A stretch of 64,000 nt of DNA from Bradyrhizobium jicamae (lineage in GTDB: Bacteria > Pseudomonadota > Alphaproteobacteria > Rhizobiales > Xanthobacteraceae). A model generated the notes under the pieces. The model was given only the letters and a program-made list of their open reading frames with translations. It did no database searches and was not told the origin of the DNA. Shown piece by piece: positions 42,166-50,104 of this stretch. The stretch spans positions 1 to 64,000 of the forward strand of contig NZ_JAFCJX010000001.1 of NCBI RefSeq assembly GCF_018130695.1, in the 5' to 3' direction. How positions within the stretch are numbered: the stretch's first letter is position 1; the number at the start of each line of letters is the position of its first letter. A program made the position numbers and the translations under genes.

Positions 42166-43083
42166 TCACAGCGCGCGAAGGGCTGCCTCGATCCGTTCCG
42201 CGATCGCCTGCGGGCCGAGCCCGGCAGATGCCAGCAGAGAGTCGCGGTCACCGGCGACCGACAGCTTGTCGGCCTCGGGAATCCCGAGACCGACGACCGG
42301 CGCACGCGACCGCTCACCGGCGAGAAGCGCCGACACGGCAGCGTGCAGTCCCCCGCGCAGGATGTGCTCCTCCACTGTGACGATGAGCCGCGCCTGTCCG
42401 GCCACCCTGCGAACGAAGCCATCGTCGATCGGCTTGAGGCAGGGCACGCTTGCAACGCTGATATTGCCGGGCAAAAGCCGCGCGGCCTCCAGACATGCAC
42501 CGGCGATCGGACCGGCCGCGAGGACGCAGACATCCGCCGGCGGTGAACGCAGCCATCGCGGCCGATGGAGGCCAGCCAACGGCTCTCCCGAAAGCTCAGG
42601 CTCACCGGCGCGGCTGAGGCGCAGATAGGACGGCCGCCTGCTCGCGGCGATCGCTCTGACGATACTACGCGTCTCGGCCGGATCGGCGGGTACGAACACC
42701 TCGATGCCCGGCAGCGCGCTCATGACGGCGACGTCCTCGATCGCGTGATGGGTGTAGCCCTGGCTGCCGTAGGCGAAACCGGCACCGACCGAGACGATTT
42801 TGACGTCGGCGCCGTGATAGCAAACGTCGTTGCGTAGCTGCTCCAGGCAGCGCAGCGTCGGGAAATTGCCGATCGAATAGATGAACACGGTCTTGCCGGT
42901 CAACGCGAGGCCGGCCGCGACACCCGCCATGTTCTGCTCGGCCACGCCCATGTTGAGGAAGCGATCGGGGAATTGGGCGGCAAAGGATTCCAGCACGGAG
43001 AAGCCGAGGTCGCCGCAGAGCAGCCATATGTTCGGATCGCGCTCGGCGAGTTCGGCCAGCGTTGCGACAAACGTATTTCTCAT
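42166..43083 (-). CDS. Transketolase-like enzyme, C-terminal subunit
   Basis: This 305-residue protein holds the pyrimidine-binding and C-terminal domains of a split transketolase. The catalytic Glu that activates ThDP is E49 in NMGVAEQNMAGVAAGLAL. YGSQGYTHHAIEDVAVMSALPGIEVFVPADPAE matches the substrate-channel histidines, and LPGNISVASVPCLKPID lies in the C-terminal domain. It overlaps the N-terminal subunit gene by four bases, so both chains are made together. Such split enzymes appear in sugar-biosynthesis clusters and as DXS/transketolase relatives. Here the neighbours are CDP-sugar genes, so a ketol transfer on a nucleotide sugar is the likely role. Confidence 0.82.
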   Translation of the reverse strand: MRNTFVATLAELAERDPNIWLLCGDLGFSVLESFAAQFPDRFLNMGVAEQNMAGVAAGLALTGKTVFIYSIGNFPTLRCLEQLRNDVCYHGADVKIVSVGAGFAYGSQGYTHHAIEDVAVMSALPGIEVFVPADPAETRSIVRAIAASRRPSYLRLSRAGEPELSGEPLAGLHRPRWLRSPPADVCVLAAGPIAGACLEAARLLPGNISVASVPCLKPIDDGFVRRVAGQARLIVTVEEHILRGGLHAAVSALLAGERSRAPVVGLGIPEADKLSVAGDRDSLLASAGLGPQAIAERIEAALRAL

Positions 43084-43892
43084 GCGCCGATCTCTTTCAG
43101 CGCCTGCGCAAGCTGGTCGACATTCGGCGACTTATAGTGCCACTCCAGGCGGTCTTCCATGAAGGACACGCCGCGCCCCTTGACCGTATGCGCGATGATC
43201 ACGGTGGGCTTGCCTGCGACCGCGGGGATGCCGGCGAAGGCGGCGCGAAGCGCGCCGATGTCATGGCCGTCGAGTTCGAGAACATGCCAGCCGAAGGCGC
43301 GCCATTTGTCGGCGAGCGGATCGAGGTTCAGCACCTCGGTGACACGGCCGAAGCTCTGGATCTTGTTGAAATCGACGATCGCAATGAGATTGTCGAGCTT
43401 GTGATGCGGCGCGAACAGGATCGCTTCCCAGTTCGAGCCCTCGTCGCATTCACCGTCGCTGAGCAGGCAAACGACGCGACTCTTGCGGCCGTCGGCGCGC
43501 AGCCCGATGGCCATGCCGACCGCCATCGGCAGGCCGTGGCCGAGCGAGCCGGTCGAGGCCTCCACACCGGGCACGCCATGGCTGACATGCCCTGTCAGCG
43601 CCGAGCCATTCCGGCAATAGGTCTCGAGCTCCGAGACCGGAAAGAAGCCGCGTTCCGCGAGCGCCGCATAGAGGATCGCGGTCGCATGTCCCTTGCTGAG
43701 GATGAAACGATCGCGATCGGGATTTGCGGGATCGGTCGGATCAAGCCGCAGCACTTCTGTGTGGAGCACCGCGAGGATGTCGGCCATCGAGAGGCAGCTG
43801 CCGATGTGCGAGGCGTTGACGGCATGCACCATCCGCAGCGCATGCGCGCGGATTCGCTTGGCAAAGTCGTTGATATCAGGCGTGTTTGACAT
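43080..43892 (-). CDS. Transketolase-like enzyme, N-terminal subunit
   Basis: This 270-residue protein is the diphosphate-binding half of a split transketolase. The ThDP motif is SDGECDEGSNWEAILFAPHH...N, with the metal-binding Asp at 146 and Asn at 176. DRDRFILSKGHATAILYAALAERG and ASTGSLGHGLPMAVGMAIG are conserved. It needs the product of the overlapping downstream gene for activity. Its start overlaps the stop of the epimerase gene by 17 bases. It is distinct from the full-length CbbT in the same window. Confidence 0.85.
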   Translation of the reverse strand: MSNTPDINDFAKRIRAHALRMVHAVNASHIGSCLSMADILAVLHTEVLRLDPTDPANPDRDRFILSKGHATAILYAALAERGFFPVSELETYCRNGSALTGHVSHGVPGVEASTGSLGHGLPMAVGMAIGLRADGRKSRVVCLLSDGECDEGSNWEAILFAPHHKLDNLIAIVDFNKIQSFGRVTEVLNLDPLADKWRAFGWHVLELDGHDIGALRAAFAGIPAVAGKPTVIIAHTVKGRGVSFMEDRLEWHYKSPNVDQLAQALKEIGA

Positions 43893-44787
43893 ACCACTCG
43901 GCCGTTTCGCGCAATCCCGTCAACAGGTCGATGTTCGGATGCCAGCCAAGCCCGGCAAGCTTCGTGACGTCAGCCTTCAATATCATGACCTGGTCGTCGC
44001 GATAGGGAATATCGCCGATGCCAAGCTCGGCCGAGGGATTGACGAGATCGCGCAGCGCCAGCACCGTCTCCCTCAGCGGCGGTGCCTCGGGCGCGCCGAG
44101 ATTGAAAATTCCGCGCGCCGCCGGCTGCTCCAGCGCCAGCCGGAAGCCCGCGGCCGCATCGCGCGCGTGCAAGAATCCCCACAATTGCTCGCAGCGCGTC
44201 AATGGCAGGCGCTCCCCGGATCGCAGCGTCCTGATCAGGCTCGGGATCAGCCAATGGTCCGCATCCCTGGGGCCGTAGGTGGAGAACACCCGTAACCACG
44301 CCAGCCTCTGGCCCTTGGCTTCGGCGATCTCCCTGACGGCTTCCATCGCCGCCAGCTTCGCTTGCCCGTAAAGCGTCGTCGGACGGGCCGGATCGTCCTC
44401 GCTGATCGCGCGCGGATACGGGCCGTATTCGGCCTGCGACCCCGCGCCGACAAAGGTGGTGGCGCCCTCCTCCGCGCAGGCCGCCGCGAACGCAGCCGCG
44501 TCGGCCACGTTCTGCATCTGCATAGGATTGTTGCGATCGGCGCCGGCGACGCCACGCCAGGCGAGATGGGCGACGGCCTCAGGCTTGAACGTCTTCAACG
44601 CCGCGCGGATACCGGCAAGATCGTCGAACGATCCTTCAAGCCGCACGATCTGCGGCAGGACATCCTTGAGGCGCCAGGCGTCTGCTTCCGGCCGAATCAG
44701 CGCACCGACCTCGTGGCCATGCGCCAGCAGGTCCGCGACCAGATACGATCCCAAAAATCCTGTCGCGCCGGTGACGAGGATGCGCAT
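43876..44787 (-). CDS. NAD-dependent sugar epimerase/reductase (SDR family)
   Basis: This is a 303-residue extended SDR with GATGFLGS at residues 7-14 and the catalytic Y140-x3-K144 (YGQAK), with a Ser at 117. Overall similarity is to nucleotide-sugar 4-epimerases/4-reductases. In the cluster it could reduce the 4-keto group of a CDP-deoxysugar or epimerise it, before or after the split-transketolase step. The gene overlaps the transketolase subunit gene downstream and follows the kinase gene by 7 bases. Confidence 0.82.
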   Translation of the reverse strand: MRILVTGATGFLGSYLVADLLAHGHEVGALIRPEADAWRLKDVLPQIVRLEGSFDDLAGIRAALKTFKPEAVAHLAWRGVAGADRNNPMQMQNVADAAAFAAACAEEGATTFVGAGSQAEYGPYPRAISEDDPARPTTLYGQAKLAAMEAVREIAEAKGQRLAWLRVFSTYGPRDADHWLIPSLIRTLRSGERLPLTRCEQLWGFLHARDAAAGFRLALEQPAARGIFNLGAPEAPPLRETVLALRDLVNPSAELGIGDIPYRDDQVMILKADVTKLAGLGWHPNIDLLTGLRETAEWYVKHA

Positions 44788-44794
44788 GGTTGCC

Positions 44795-45880
44795 TCAGAT
44801 CAACCGGCTCAGTTCGTCGACACCGCGAGTGATGCGGTGATGACCCGGTGTACGATCCGGGCGGTCGACGATGCCGAAGCGAAGCCGGTGTACCGTCTTC
44901 GCCAGTGCGATGCGCAGGAAATAGAACGCTATCAGCGCCTGCTGTTCGTGCGTCGGACGCGGCGGCCCATATCCTTCCAGGATCGCGGGCAACCGCCGCG
45001 CGGGCTGGAAGCTCGAGACCATCGCGACATCGAACAGGGGATCGCCGATCAGCGCATCCTCCCAATCGAGCACCGCCGTCACCTTCTGCGTGACCGGATC
45101 GACACAGATATTGTGCGGCCCGAGGTCGCCGTGCAGCAGCCGCAGCGGGCGATTCCTCAAGGCGGGCTGCATGGTCTCGAATAACCGCACGATGCGATCC
45201 GACATGGCCGCATCGACGAATCCGGCGTCCCTGCAGGTCCGCAGATGCGGCTCAAACAGAAGCGCCTGATAAGCTCGCCAGTCGTCGTGCACGCCGGTCG
45301 GCGGTTGCTCGGCTTTGCCCTTGCAATCGAGCAAACCGGCACCGTGCCCCTCGACGTCGTGGATTGCATGGAGCGCCGCGCCGAGTGTCCGCAAATAGTT
45401 CGGCTGCGCGTCAAGCACGGCATCGCCGAGATCGCGCAACACGGCGCCTTCGGCAAACCCGAGGATGGCAAAGTCGAACGGCACGCCATCGCCCTGAAAT
45501 TGGACACGCTCCGTTCGCGGAACGAGCGCGGCATGCCCAACGGGCGCCATCCAGCTCCGCACCAGCCCCTCGAACCGCAGCGCACGATCTTCCGTGAACA
45601 CCCCCGGCAGCGTGCTGCGGACCACGAACTTTTCCTCGCCGCGCCGCAGCCCATGAACGACATGGAAGCTGCCGGCGGCGAGAGGCGTGACCGGACCGTC
45701 GAAACCGAGTTGCGCGGCGAGTTCACGCAGACGCGGCACGCGGCCTTGCAGCTCGGCCTCGGCCAACCGCTTCAACGAGCGCAGCAGCGGATCGGCAAGG
45801 GCGATGTCCGACTTCAGGAAGAAGATGTCGCGGCGTTCCGCCCGTCCAAGCACCAGCGGCTGATCGGAGATTTGCGCCAC
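44795..45880 (-). CDS. APH-fold phosphotransferase, probable sugar kinase
   Basis: This 361-residue protein has a C-terminal aminoglycoside-phosphotransferase (APH) domain: catalytic loop LLHGDLGPHNICVD, the metal-binding VLDWEDALIGDPLFDVAMV, and nucleotide-lobe features from about residue 65. The first 60 residues have no clear match. The start is a GTG with a poor ribosome binding site, so the N-terminus is uncertain. Set between sulfotransferase and epimerase genes, it more likely phosphorylates a sugar or glycan intermediate than an antibiotic. Confidence 0.75.
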   Translation of the reverse strand: MAQISDQPLVLGRAERRDIFFLKSDIALADPLLRSLKRLAEAELQGRVPRLRELAAQLGFDGPVTPLAAGSFHVVHGLRRGEEKFVVRSTLPGVFTEDRALRFEGLVRSWMAPVGHAALVPRTERVQFQGDGVPFDFAILGFAEGAVLRDLGDAVLDAQPNYLRTLGAALHAIHDVEGHGAGLLDCKGKAEQPPTGVHDDWRAYQALLFEPHLRTCRDAGFVDAAMSDRIVRLFETMQPALRNRPLRLLHGDLGPHNICVDPVTQKVTAVLDWEDALIGDPLFDVAMVSSFQPARRLPAILEGYGPPRPTHEQQALIAFYFLRIALAKTVHRLRFGIVDRPDRTPGHHRITRGVDELSRLI

Positions 45881-45892
45881 TGCTGCTATGCG

Positions 45893-46822
45893 TCAGGCGA
45901 GCTTGTCGTAGCCGAAATGCGGCAGCACCAATGCAGTGATGGACTTGATCGCAGCCTTCTGCCTGGCGTCGAGTTCGTTCATCGTCGCGATGTTCGCTTC
46001 CGTGGTCGGCGTGCGGATCGTGCCCCACGGGTAGACCTGATCCATTGTCTTGCCGTTCCACGACGGCTCCAGCAGGTTGTCGTCCCAGCCGATCTTCACT
46101 TGCTCGGCGAGCTTGCCCATGGTGGCGCGGCGATCGGCGACCAGGTCCTCGAAGCGCAGGATGTGGAAACGATCCGGGAATTTTCCGGCATAGACCAGCG
46201 CGTGATGCTGCATCATCGCCCAGGTCCAGGAATAGCGCTCGATCGACAGCGGGAACGGCCGCTTGATGGTGTCGGCGTAGCCGGACCAGGGATTGCGGAC
46301 GACATGGATGACGTGGCCCTTCGGGAAATCGCCGAGGATGCGATCGGCGTCGAAGCCGATCACCGGACTGTAGCCGACACAGGCGGTCTCGCGACCGGAC
46401 TTGTTGAGGTTGAGCCAGCTCTTGAACGTCGCCTCGAAGAACGCCGCCACGAGATTGCCGCGCGACATTCCTTCCCTCTCGATGATCGAGATATAGAGCT
46501 TCTTGCGCAGCTTCTCGTCGATCTCAAAATCCGCGTTGCGGAACTTGCTGGCGTTGGGATTGCGCGCGACCGTCTTGAACTCCTCGTCGAAGAACAGCTC
46601 GTAGCAATCACCGGCGGACGCCCCCATCGGGAAATCCGGATAGCGGTACTTGAACGGATAGAGCGAGGACAGGAAGTCGGTCTGCCGCGCATTGCCGAGT
46701 TGCGACTCGAAGGGATAGACGTGGAGCTCCGGATGGCCGTCCAGGAATCGGTGCGTGGTGTTGCCGCCGTTCTCGTACATCGCCGAGATCATCAGCAACC
46801 GGAAATCATCTTGATAGGCCAT
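45893..46822 (-). CDS. Sulfotransferase-family protein
   Basis: This 309-residue protein resembles PAPS-dependent carbohydrate sulfotransferases. The N-terminal strand-loop-helix SAMYENGGNTTHRFLDGHPELHVYPFES corresponds to the 5'-phosphosulfate loop, and HVIHVVRNPWSGYADTIKRP to the 3'-phosphate region with its Arg and Ser. No transmembrane anchor is seen, so it would act in the cytoplasm on a precursor. It is preceded by rfbG (6 bases) and followed by the kinase gene (12 bases). A sulfated sugar product is a reasonable inference. Confidence 0.75.
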   Translation of the reverse strand: MAYQDDFRLLMISAMYENGGNTTHRFLDGHPELHVYPFESQLGNARQTDFLSSLYPFKYRYPDFPMGASAGDCYELFFDEEFKTVARNPNASKFRNADFEIDEKLRKKLYISIIEREGMSRGNLVAAFFEATFKSWLNLNKSGRETACVGYSPVIGFDADRILGDFPKGHVIHVVRNPWSGYADTIKRPFPLSIERYSWTWAMMQHHALVYAGKFPDRFHILRFEDLVADRRATMGKLAEQVKIGWDDNLLEPSWNGKTMDQVYPWGTIRTPTTEANIATMNELDARQKAAIKSITALVLPHFGYDKLA

Positions 46823-46828
46823 TCTGCT

Positions 46829-47923
46829 TCACCGCGTCTGTTGAGTGAGGGCCGGCGACACCGTCATGACCTGCTCGATCTGGTCGAGCGTCACGGCGCG
46901 CATCGACCGGCCGTCTCTGAAGGATTGATACCATTGGACCGTTTTCGCAAGCGCATCGTCGAGCGAAATCAGCGGCGACCAGCCGAGCCGCGCTTTCGCC
47001 TTGCTGCAATCGAGCGCGAGATACGCCGCCTCGTGCAGATGATCGTCAGCGGCGGCGCGCCAGCTCGCGCCCTGTCCCCATAATTCCGCCAACTGGCTTG
47101 CGACGGCAGCCACGGGGACATGGCTCTCGGCAGCCGGCCCGAAATTCCAAGCCTCGGCCACGGCCTCGCCCCGCAACAGCCGCTCGGCAAGCACCAGATA
47201 GGCCAGCACGGGATCCAGCACGTGCTGCCAGGGCCGCACCGCGTAGGGATTGCGGATCACCAGTGGTTCGCCCTTGGCGAACGCGCGCATCGCATCCGGC
47301 ACCAGCCGATCGACCGCCCAGTCGCCGCCGCCGATCACATTGCCGGCGCGCACGGTCGCGATCCCTGCGGCACCGGGCGCCGAGAAGAAGCTGCGTCGGA
47401 ACGAGTCGGTGACGAGCTCGGTGCAGGCCTTGCTGTTGCTGTAGGGATCGTGGCCGCCGAGGCGATCGTCCTCGCGATAGCCTGCGGTCGATCCGGTGTT
47501 CTCGTAGCACTTGTCTGACGTCACGACGACGACGGCCCTGACCGACGGCGTCCGTCGCACGGCTTCCAGCAGGTGCACCGTACCCATCACATTGGTGGCG
47601 TAGGTCTCGACGGGATCGGCATAGGACCGGCGAACCAGCGGCTGCGCCGCCATGTGCAGGATGATCTCGGGCTGCAAGTCTGCGACCGCTGATGTCACCG
47701 CGCTGATGTCCCTGAGGTCGCCGATGCGGTGATCGAGGCCACCGGCGAGATCCGCGAGCGAGAATAAATTCGGTTCGCCATCGGGCGGCAACGCAAATCC
47801 GGCGACGCGGGCGCCGAGCCGATGCAGCAGCAGCGCCGTCCAGCCGCCCTTGAATCCGGTGTGCCCGGTCAGGAAAACGCGGCGGCCCTGCCAGAACGCG
47901 GCGTCGATCACCAAATTCTCCAT
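46829..47923 (-). CDS. rfbG: CDP-glucose 4,6-dehydratase
   Basis: This 364-residue SDR converts CDP-glucose to CDP-4-keto-6-deoxyglucose with bound NAD. The N-terminus FWQGRRVFLTGHTGFKGGWTALLLHRLGARVAGFAL is diagnostic, followed by HMAAQPLVRRSYADPVETYATNVMGTVHLLEA, VVTSDKCYEN and the catalytic YSNSK. ATG 47923 overlaps the rfbF end by 16 bases. A GTG at 47944 has GAGGAG only two bases away and is less likely. It is the gateway step for 3,6-dideoxy- and branched CDP-sugars such as yersiniose. Confidence 0.93.
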   Translation of the reverse strand: MENLVIDAAFWQGRRVFLTGHTGFKGGWTALLLHRLGARVAGFALPPDGEPNLFSLADLAGGLDHRIGDLRDISAVTSAVADLQPEIILHMAAQPLVRRSYADPVETYATNVMGTVHLLEAVRRTPSVRAVVVVTSDKCYENTGSTAGYREDDRLGGHDPYSNSKACTELVTDSFRRSFFSAPGAAGIATVRAGNVIGGGDWAVDRLVPDAMRAFAKGEPLVIRNPYAVRPWQHVLDPVLAYLVLAERLLRGEAVAEAWNFGPAAESHVPVAAVASQLAELWGQGASWRAAADDHLHEAAYLALDCSKAKARLGWSPLISLDDALAKTVQWYQSFRDGRSMRAVTLDQIEQVMTVSPALTQQTR

Positions 47924-48678
47924 TTGGCGTTGCCGCTGCTCCACTGCTCCTCGAGGAAGGTGCGGTCACGCAGCGTGTCCATCGGATGCCAGAAGCCGCG
48001 ATGCACGAAGGCGCGCAGCTGGTCGTCGCGCGCAAGCTGCTGCATCGGCGCCTGCTCCCAGACGGTGTCGTCGTCCTGCAGCAGATTGCCGATCTCCGAC
48101 GACAGCAAGAAGAAGCCGCCATTGATCCAGCCGCCGTCGCCGTCGGGCTTTTCCTCGAAGGCGACGACGCGGTCGCCCTCGATGCTGATCGCGCCAAAAC
48201 GTTTTGCCGGCCGCACCGCGGTCACCGTTGCAAGACGGCCGTGCGCCTTGTGGAAGGCAAGCTGCGCATTGAGATCGATATCGGCAACACCGTCGCCATA
48301 GGTCAGTGCAAACGTGTCGTCGCCCTTCAAATACGGCATCACCCGCTTGATCCGCCCGCCGGTCTGGGTCGCGTCACCCGTGTCGACCACCGTCACGCGC
48401 CACGGCTCGGCGCTGCGGCGATGCACCTCCATCGCGTTTCCGGCAATGTCGAACGTGATGTCCGACATGTGCAGAAAGTAGTTCGCGAAATATTCCTTGA
48501 TCAGATAGCCCTTGTAGCCGAGGCAGACGATGAAGTCGTTGAAGCCGTAATGGCTGTAGATCTTCATGATGTGCCAGAGAATCGGCCGGCCGCCGATCTC
48601 GATCATCGGCTTCGGCCGGACCGTCGTCTCTTCGGCGATCCGGCTGCCAAGGCCGCCCGCCAGGATCACCACCTTCAT
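47908..48678 (-). CDS. rfbF: Glucose-1-phosphate cytidylyltransferase
   Basis: This 256-residue nucleotidyltransferase makes CDP-glucose from CTP and glucose-1-phosphate. The nucleotide loop is ILAGGLGSRIAEETTVRPKPMIEIGGRPILWHIMKIY, then YGDGVADIDLNAQLAFHKAHG and FEEKPDGDGGWINGGFFLL. ATG 48678 matches the usual family start and length (about 257); a longer frame is rejected. It is the first gene of the seven-gene cluster, 88 bases after the small membrane-protein gene of the iron operon. Whether it has its own promoter in those 88 bases is unclear. Confidence 0.94.
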   Translation of the reverse strand: MKVVILAGGLGSRIAEETTVRPKPMIEIGGRPILWHIMKIYSHYGFNDFIVCLGYKGYLIKEYFANYFLHMSDITFDIAGNAMEVHRRSAEPWRVTVVDTGDATQTGGRIKRVMPYLKGDDTFALTYGDGVADIDLNAQLAFHKAHGRLATVTAVRPAKRFGAISIEGDRVVAFEEKPDGDGGWINGGFFLLSSEIGNLLQDDDTVWEQAPMQQLARDDQLRAFVHRGFWHPMDTLRDRTFLEEQWSSGNAKWRIW

Positions 48679-48766
48679 CGATCTCGAGCCGGGTTCGCGA
48701 GGGCCATCTTCTTGAATTGCCACGTAATCCCGGCCAGATCAACTTGGGCGGGCCGCCCGGCGCGCT

Positions 48767-48964
48767 TCAGTCCCGGCGAAACCTGGGGCGTAGCCAGACG
48801 ATCGTGACGATGGCGACCGGCAATGCGACCGCAATCCAGCAGAAATAGCGACCGAAATCGCCCGCCAGCAGCGCGGAGAGCAGCCCGGCCAGCGACAGCA
48901 CGCCGACGATGAGGGGCGCGCCGAACACGGCGGTCCAGCGCGGCCGATGCTTCCCGGCTGTCAT
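48767..48964 (-). CDS. Small two-helix membrane protein
   Basis: A 65-residue protein starts at ATG 48964, overlapping the PepSY stop as ATGA. It contains two hydrophobic helices (about residues 13-33 and 39-58) and a basic C-terminus (LRPRFRRD). The length, coupling and hydrophobic pattern support a real gene. I do not recognise the family. It probably assists the PepSY protein or the TonB receptor encoded upstream in iron uptake. Confidence 0.6.
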   Translation of the reverse strand: MTAGKHRPRWTAVFGAPLIVGVLSLAGLLSALLAGDFGRYFCWIAVALPVAIVTIVWLRPRFRRD

Positions 48965-50091
48965 CGCGCCAATGCCACCTGCTCGCTGGGTACGGTATTC
49001 CGCCCCCGCTTCCGCCGCCGCGCGAACCAGAGATAGAGTCCGCTGCCGATCACGATGATCGTCAGCACATCCAGCAGCGCCCAGATGATCTTCAGCGGCA
49101 TGCCGCCGTAGTCGCCGAAATGCAGCGGCTGCGAGATCAACAGCGCCTGCAGATACGCCGGCAGCGCGCGGGTGTCGGAGACCTCCGCGGTTTCGCCGTC
49201 GAGCAGCACAGGCTTGAGCAGCCGCGAGGTCAGCGGCGTATCGCCGCGCATGAAGGCTGCATAGTGATGCGACGAGGAGAACGGCGTGCCGGGATAAGCG
49301 ACGAAGGCGACCTCCATGCCCGGCGCGGCCTGTCGTGCGCGGGCCACGACATCGTCGAGCGAGGCGAGATGCGTCGGCGGCGGCTTGCCGGCATAGGGCT
49401 TGACCATGTCGGCAAGCTCGGTCGCCTTCCACTGGTTCAGCATCAGCTCGGCCCAGGTGTTGACCACGCCGGTGAGACCGACCACCAGCGCCCAGACGAT
49501 GGTGACGACGCCGATCAGATTGTGCCAATCGAGCCAGGCCACACGGCGCGCGGACTTGTCGCGGATGGTGGCAAAGCGCAGGCGGCGCGTGAACGGCCAA
49601 TAGAGCACCACGCCAGAGACGATTGCGACCGCGAACAGCAGACCCATGCCGCCCAGGAACAGCTTGCCGGGCTGGCCCGCAAACATGTCGACATGCAGCT
49701 TCAACACAATCACCATCGGGCCGACGCCGACCTTGCCGAGCGGCTTCGTCGTCACCGCATCGAACGCGCGCAGCGTGGTGTCGTCGGGGTTGCCGTCGGG
49801 CGCCGTGTTGGTGAAGGTGATGACAATGCCCGGCTCGTCCTTGTCCCAGGAGACGTATTGCATCACACGCCCGGGATCGGCCGCGAGCGCAGCCTGCACA
49901 ATGGTTTGCGACGGCGCGTGCGGACGGCCGGCCGCGGCCTCCGGCTGCGGCGCATAGCCGAGCGCCTCGTCGATCTCGTGGTGAAAGATCAACGGCAGCC
50001 CGGTGATGCACAAGAGCAGCAGGAAAATGGTCGAGATCAGGCTGGTCCAGGTATGAACCAGCGACCAGATCCTGACGGTGCGCGCCTTCAG
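48961..50091 (-). CDS. PepSY-domain membrane protein, siderophore-linked
   Basis: This 376-residue PepSY_TM protein has helices at about 12-34 (VHTWTSLISTIFLLLLCITGLPLIF, followed by HHEID), near 140, near 190 and near 340, with periplasmic PepSY segments in between. Such proteins lie beside TonB receptors and are thought to reduce or release siderophore iron at the inner membrane. No ATG, GTG or TTG fits: the frame begins at CTG 50091, five bases after TAAGGAGG, which itself overlaps the receptor stop. ATG 50148 inside the receptor gene lacks a ribosome binding site. A CTG start is therefore proposed. Confidence 0.85.
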   Translation of the reverse strand: MKARTVRIWSLVHTWTSLISTIFLLLLCITGLPLIFHHEIDEALGYAPQPEAAAGRPHAPSQTIVQAALAADPGRVMQYVSWDKDEPGIVITFTNTAPDGNPDDTTLRAFDAVTTKPLGKVGVGPMVIVLKLHVDMFAGQPGKLFLGGMGLLFAVAIVSGVVLYWPFTRRLRFATIRDKSARRVAWLDWHNLIGVVTIVWALVVGLTGVVNTWAELMLNQWKATELADMVKPYAGKPPPTHLASLDDVVARARQAAPGMEVAFVAYPGTPFSSSHHYAAFMRGDTPLTSRLLKPVLLDGETAEVSDTRALPAYLQALLISQPLHFGDYGGMPLKIIWALLDVLTIIVIGSGLYLWFARRRKRGRNTVPSEQVALAR

Positions 50092-50096
50092 TCGTG

Positions 50097-50104
50097 CCTC
50101 CTTA
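50097..50104 (-). promoter_or_regulatory. Ribosome binding site that defines a CTG start
   Basis: TAAGGAGG fuses the receptor stop codon TAA with a near-perfect Shine-Dalgarno sequence. Five bases later comes CTG, in frame with the PepSY protein at exactly the position where relatives begin with Met-Lys-Ala/Thr. Confidence 0.6.

Noticed and set aside
42166..43892. A frameshifted ordinary transketolase
   Set aside because: Two proteins with separate starts overlap by four bases as ATGA, both lengths match known split subunits, and neither carries a broken domain.
44795..45880. An aminoglycoside-resistance gene
   Set aside because: The APH fold is real, but the operon is dedicated to sugar biosynthesis and the fold is shared by many sugar and choline kinases.
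45245..47083. A 612-codon plus-strand frame
   Set aside because: Antisense to the kinase, sulfotransferase and rfbG genes, all of which have recognisable active-site motifs.
48965..50011. A long minus-strand frame ending in the small membrane protein
   Set aside because: Its first 350 codons are an alternative frame of PepSY. Only the last 65 codons, with their own coupled ATG, look like protein.
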